Shown piece by piece: positions 4,951 to 8,118 of a stretch of 8,118 nucleotides of DNA. The DNA is taken from NCBI GenBank assembly GCA_031260775.1, contig JAISKW010000057.1, positions 1 to 8,118 of the forward strand, read 5' to 3'. The notes beneath the pieces are model-generated. The model was given only the letters and a program-made list of their open reading frames with translations, had not been told where the DNA came from and did not search any database. The stretch's first letter is position 1. Each line of letters starts with the position of its first letter. The position numbers and the translations under genes are program-made. This stretch comes from Christensenellaceae bacterium (GTDB lineage Bacteria > Bacillota > Clostridia > Christensenellales > DTU072).

Positions 4951-6615
4951 GTGAGTAATTTTACAGATAAAGTGTCGAAAGTGATGCACGGGGTTTTCCA
5001 AACCACCCCATCCGACGACAAAGTAACTAACCTTCAACCAAAGGAAGCTATGTCCTACAGCCTTGCGGGCTTCGGTCAAAATCTGATTTGCGGGCTTATT
5101 ACCTCCTATCTTTTGGTTTATATGACCGACGGTCTGCTTATCCCTGCCGTAACGGTTGCGATTATTATGCTCGGTACACGCGTCTTTGACGCGCTTAACG
5201 ACCCTATTATGGGCTCGATTACCGACAGAGTCCGCACTAAGTGGGGTAAATGCCGTCCGTTTCTTATGTGGACGCCTATCCCGATTGCCTTACTCACAAC
5301 CCTCGTTTTCCTCCCCCTAAGCCCCGTAGATGCACAAGCAACCGTTACAACCGTTACCGTAATCACCATAATCTATGTTCTGTGGAGCGTGGCTTACACC
5401 GCAATCGACGTTCCTTATTGGGCACTCTGCTCGTCGCTCTCCTCCGACACCAACCAACGCAGTTCTATTCTCACCGTCGCACGTTTGCTTTGCACCGCCG
5501 GCTCGGGCTTAATCAGCATTATCGTCCCCGCTTTTATGGACAACGTCCGCAAATCCGCATACAAAGGCCTGCTCACTAACCCCGATTTTATCAACGCCGC
5601 CGCGACAAAGGACGGCGTAATTATATTGCAAGACGGCTCCCTTGCCGAGGGTGCAATGAAATTTATCCCCGAGGAAATGAGCAAAATGATGGCGCAAGTC
5701 TCCTCCGACGGCTTCCGCAGCATGTTTATTTGGATTGCTCTCGTTATCTCCCTCCTCTCGATTCCTCTATTCTTTATCGGCTTCAAAAACACCAACGAAA
5801 GGTTCTATGCGGATACCAAACCTAAGAGTTTGGGGCACAACCTCGGTATGTTGTTCAAAAACAAGCCGCTTCTTTTAATTATGCTTTCGGGCGTACTCGC
5901 CTCGGGCAGAATGATGTTTATGTATTCGGGCGTATTCTACACGACCTATTATATGGACAGCTCCATTGCCTCCACCTTATTCACGTTCTCCGTTGTCCCC
6001 GGCGGACTTATCGCATCGGTTTTAACCCCGTATTTCTCCCGAAAAATAGGCAAGCGGAACACTTATATTTGGAGTCATATAGGCGGCGGCGCATTGCTTG
6101 TTTTATCGTGGCTCATAGGCTTCCTTGCCGGCGGCAACTCGTGGGAAACGGGCAATCAATGGCAGTTCTGGATTGCCATCGTCGGGCTTGTAGTTGCCGG
6201 TGTACCGCAAGGCTTCGCTAACATTATCACCTATTCTATGATTGGCGACACGGTTGACTGGCTCGAATACCACTACCATGAGCGCGCCGAAGGCATTTGC
6301 TTCGCCTCTCAAACCTTCATTTCAAAAATCGGTATGGCAATCGGCGCGGCGGTCACGGCGTTCGGTCTTAACGGACTCGGAATTAAACCCGGAAAGATTG
6401 ACACCTACACCGATGCCGCCGGCAACGGGTTATGGTTAATCACTATCCTCATCCCCGGTATCAGTATGATTGCAAGCGCGATTCCTCTATTCTTCTACAC
6501 CTACAACGAAAAACAACAAGCCGAGTACGTCGAAGCGAACAAGCTTTGGAACGAGGCTCACGCCGAGCCTGCGGCTCTTGACGGCGACCTTAGCGCAGCG
6601 GGAGCTGTTGAGTAG
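4951..6615 (+). CDS. GPH/MelB-family cation:solute symporter (MFS superfamily)
   Basis: The 554-residue membrane protein resembles MelB-type transporters, with about 12 hydrophobic segments. TM2 carries RVFDALNDP, followed by the loop motif GKCRPF; Arg77, Asp80 and Asp84 match MelB Arg52, Asp55 and Asp59, and Asp153 in YTAIDVPYW matches MelB Asp124. These acidic residues form the cation site in MelB, so Na+ or H+ coupling is likely. MelB Asp19, a sugar contact, is replaced by Asn44 (FGQN), so the substrate is probably not melibiose. The family takes up glycosides, pentosides or hexuronides; the substrate here is unknown. An outside loop between TM5 and TM6 (about residues 197-256) is some 45 residues longer than in MelB. 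The start is a GTG with no ribosome-binding site upstream, possibly leaderless; ATG 4984 is an alternative. The gene is divergent from the decarboxylase operon and is followed by a repeat and a terminator. Confidence 0.92.
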   Translation: MSNFTDKVSKVMHGVFQTTPSDDKVTNLQPKEAMSYSLAGFGQNLICGLITSYLLVYMTDGLLIPAVTVAIIMLGTRVFDALNDPIMGSITDRVRTKWGKCRPFLMWTPIPIALLTTLVFLPLSPVDAQATVTTVTVITIIYVLWSVAYTAIDVPYWALCSSLSSDTNQRSSILTVARLLCTAGSGLISIIVPAFMDNVRKSAYKGLLTNPDFINAAATKDGVIILQDGSLAEGAMKFIPEEMSKMMAQVSSDGFRSMFIWIALVISLLSIPLFFIGFKNTNERFYADTKPKSLGHNLGMLFKNKPLLLIMLSGVLASGRMMFMYSGVFYTTYYMDSSIASTLFTFSVVPGGLIASVLTPYFSRKIGKRNTYIWSHIGGGALLVLSWLIGFLAGGNSWETGNQWQFWIAIVGLVVAGVPQGFANIITYSMIGDTVDWLEYHYHERAEGICFASQTFISKIGMAIGAAVTAFGLNGLGIKPGKIDTYTDAAGNGLWLITILIPGISMIASAIPLFFYTYNEKQQAEYVEANKLWNEAHAEPAALDGDLSAAGAVE

Positions 6616-6621
6616 CTCTTT

Positions 6622-6660
6622 GAGGGGGCGGAGGGCTTTTCAATGAAAAGCATTCCCCCT
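6622..6660. repeat. G-run/C-run dispersed repeat, copy 2
   Basis: GAGGGGG (6622-6628) and TTCCCCCT (6653-6660) bracket an inner hairpin GCTTTTC/GAAAAGC with a three-base loop (6635-6651). The block TTCAATGAAAAGCATTCCCCCTA matches 20 of 23 bases with the copy at 2022-2074. It begins seven bases after the symporter stop codon. Confidence 0.65.
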
Positions 6661-6708
6661 ACCCCGTTGAAAGGATGAAGAAACAATAAGAAAAGTTAGT
6701 TTAATACA

Positions 6709-6731
6709 AAAAGGGCGCGTTGCGCCCTTTT
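6709..6731. terminator. Bidirectional rho-independent terminator after the symporter
   Basis: AAAAGGGCGC and GCGCCCTTTT form a 10-bp stem around a GTT loop. The plus strand continues GTTTTT, and the minus strand continues with a further T and GTATTAA. It sits between the convergent symporter and surface-protein genes and can terminate both. Confidence 0.9.
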
Positions 6732-6767
6732 GTTTTTCCAAAGATATTTACACTATCTAATAACCAC

Positions 6768-8118
6768 TTACCACATTGTCGGTACATTACTTACATAGTG
6801 CCAACGACCCGCTATTTCGGTTTCGGAGTAGAATATCGGTGATGCACCGGATATTGCGGTGTTTTCGCCGAGCAACAAGAGCATGTCGCTCCAAGCGACG
6901 GCGTTCCCTTTGAAGTACAGTTCTGTTATATGGGTTTGATATGTAAACGCATTTTGCTCAATCAAAATAGTTTCGGGAAGAACCAACTTATCGAGGGATA
7001 CCATTTGGAATACCGCCGTTTCGATTAGCGTAACGGAATCGGGAATGATAAATGTGCCCGAAAGTCCGCTGTTTCTGAATGCGCCTTCTCTTATTATATT
7101 GATGCTGTTTGGCAGCGAAACGGTAAAACCGGTGATATTTCTCCCCAAAAACGCCCTTCTGCCGATTTCGGTTACGGGTTTGCCCTTGAATGTCGCAGGT
7201 ACGGTCAATACGGCGTTCGCCAATAGATAGCCGCCTACGATGTATGAGTTGCCGTCCTCGGTAAGACGGTACGCAAGCCCGTTCACATCTGTTTCCCATT
7301 TTTTCGGAGTACCGTCATAATCGTAATACCACCACTTTGTTGCCGTTTGGTCTATTACGCCGCTATTATCAACTTCGGGATTGAGGTAAACGATTGCGGA
7401 AGATAGTTCACCGCTTCCGCCGTCACGGTATTCCGCGCGCTCCCCCAAAAACATGGATAATTCATTTCCTTTAACAAACACGGTATTAAGCGATGTGCCG
7501 AAAAAAGCGTAATCGCCCAAAAGAGAGTGACTTGCTGTCATAACCACGCTTTCAAGAACCGTACAGTTGAAGAATAATCGGGGAGGTATTTCGTCCAAAT
7601 ATCCGATATCCGCGGTCACAAGTCCGCTCCCCGCGAAGGCGTAATCGCCGACATAAAGAATGTTTGAGGGTAATACAATGCTTTTGAGGTTCTTTGCGTT
7701 TTCAAAAGCGTGCGCGGCTATCGCAACTACAGTTTTGCCCTCATACGACGCGGGTATTTCTATGGTCGTTTCGTCACCGGGTATGTAGGAGGAAACGGCA
7801 TAAAAGTTACCCTGATAGGGCGAAAATTGCAAGATACCGGCGCGAGAGGGTAAATATTGCGAGAGATTGCCGTTAATGAGGTCGTCAAGCCATTGCGTCT
7901 CGTCGCCCGTGTATGCAGGGTAATGCGCAACAAAAATTTCATAAGCCGAGTCGCCGTCAGTGCCGGGTGCGCCTTGCACGCCGGGTATGCCTTGTATTCC
8001 TTGCTCCCCGGGTGCGCCTTGCACGCCGGGTATGCCTTGTATTCCTTGCTCCCCGGGTGCGCCTTGTTCGCCGGGTATGCCTTGTATTCCTTGCTCCCCG
8101 GGTGCGCCTTGTTCGCCG
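6768..8118 (-). CDS. Collagen-like and BspA-type leucine-rich-repeat surface protein, N-terminus outside the window
   Basis: The frame is open at the right edge, so the gene is 5'-partial; 449 residues are visible. The first 52 or so are Gly-X-Y triplets (units such as GEQGAPGEQGIQGIP), ending in GAPGTDGDSAYEIF. Two blocks of BspA/LRR_5 repeats follow, with typical elements: EGKTVVAIAAHAFENAKNLKSI, VGDYAFAGSGL, GKPVTEIGRRAFLG, LPNSINIIREGAFRNSGL and IPDSVTLIETAVF. The linker between the blocks (WWYYDYDGTPKKWETDVNG) and the ending WHYVSNVPTMW recur in such gut Firmicutes proteins. There is no LPXTG motif or membrane anchor at the C-terminus; any signal peptide or anchor must lie upstream, outside the window. 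Collagen-like stalks form triple helices, and BspA repeats often bind host or other cells, so an adhesin or surface-fibre role is inferred. The GTG at 8024 is a valine within the triplets, not a start. Confidence 0.88.
   Translation of the reverse strand, partial: GEQGAPGEQGIQGIPGEQGAPGEQGIQGIPGVQGAPGEQGIQGIPGVQGAPGTDGDSAYEIFVAHYPAYTGDETQWLDDLINGNLSQYLPSRAGILQFSPYQGNFYAVSSYIPGDETTIEIPASYEGKTVVAIAAHAFENAKNLKSIVLPSNILYVGDYAFAGSGLVTADIGYLDEIPPRLFFNCTVLESVVMTASHSLLGDYAFFGTSLNTVFVKGNELSMFLGERAEYRDGGSGELSSAIVYLNPEVDNSGVIDQTATKWWYYDYDGTPKKWETDVNGLAYRLTEDGNSYIVGGYLLANAVLTVPATFKGKPVTEIGRRAFLGRNITGFTVSLPNSINIIREGAFRNSGLSGTFIIPDSVTLIETAVFQMVSLDKLVLPETILIEQNAFTYQTHITELYFKGNAVAWSDMLLLLGENTAISGASPIFYSETEIAGRWHYVSNVPTMW
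7966..8118 (-). repeat. 45-bp tandem repeat encoding Gly-X-Y collagen-like units
   Basis: Units begin at 7966, 8011, 8056 and 8101, with 3.4 copies visible, and the array runs off the window. Each encodes five triplets. Copies differ mainly at one codon (GTG in the two inner units, GAA in the two outer units), swapping Val for Glu. Near-identity between units points to recent expansion or gene conversion. Confidence 0.95.

Noticed and set aside
8022..8024. GTG at 8024 as the start of the surface protein
   Set aside because: The same frame continues to the edge with the same Gly-X-Y repeat, and the codon is a Val alternating with Glu in that repeat position.
7966..8118. CRISPR array
   Set aside because: The repeats are directly adjacent 45-bp units without spacers and encode in-frame Gly-X-Y triplets.

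Overview
The window looks like chromosomal DNA from an anaerobic, probably endospore-forming Bacillota of the Clostridia type, most likely an uncultured gut or other anoxic lineage. The reasons are a SpoIVB-type sporulation protease, a rubrerythrin (anaerobe peroxide defence), a biotin-dependent sodium-pump-type decarboxylase module, and a collagen-like/BspA leucine-rich-repeat surface protein of the kind common in gut Firmicutes. The assignment rests on gene content only; no rRNA or other taxonomic marker is present.

Layout from left to right. A spoIVB-like gene on the minus strand (37-1122) is divergent from a rubrerythrin gene on the plus strand (start best placed at 1175). Rubrerythrin then converges on a minus-strand operon that reads oadG-like membrane subunit (4366-4686), free-standing biotin carrier protein (3955-4335) and oadA-like carboxyltransferase/biotin protein (2092-3882). 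The convergent gap (1793-2091) is full of palindromes: a 75-bp dispersed inverted-repeat element, two small AT-rich hairpins, a perfect 12-bp-stem bidirectional terminator, and a second G-run/C-run dispersed repeat. The operon is divergent from a GPH/MelB-family cation:solute symporter (4951-6615). The 264-bp divergent spacer holds good sigma-A-type promoters for both directions and a second copy of the 75-bp palindromic element. The symporter converges on a large surface-protein gene (6768 to beyond the right edge). That convergent gap again holds a copy of the G-run/C-run repeat and a bidirectional terminator.

Functional reading. The OadG-like/biotin carrier/OadA-like set is the soluble and small-membrane part of a Na+-translocating decarboxylase (oxaloacetate or a related acyl-CoA substrate). 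The integral membrane beta subunit that carries out Na+ transport is not encoded in the cluster, and two biotin domains are present where one would suffice. The neighbouring symporter keeps the MelB cation-site aspartates but has Asn in place of one sugar-binding Asp, so it probably uses an ion gradient for a solute other than a melibiose-like galactoside. A pump and symporter transcribed back to back suggest a sodium circuit, but this is inference. I see no clear undescribed system. The points most worth a second look are the beta-less two-biotin module, the two families of dispersed palindromes at gene ends, the 45-bp collagen-coding tandem repeat and a possible leaderless GTG-start mRNA.
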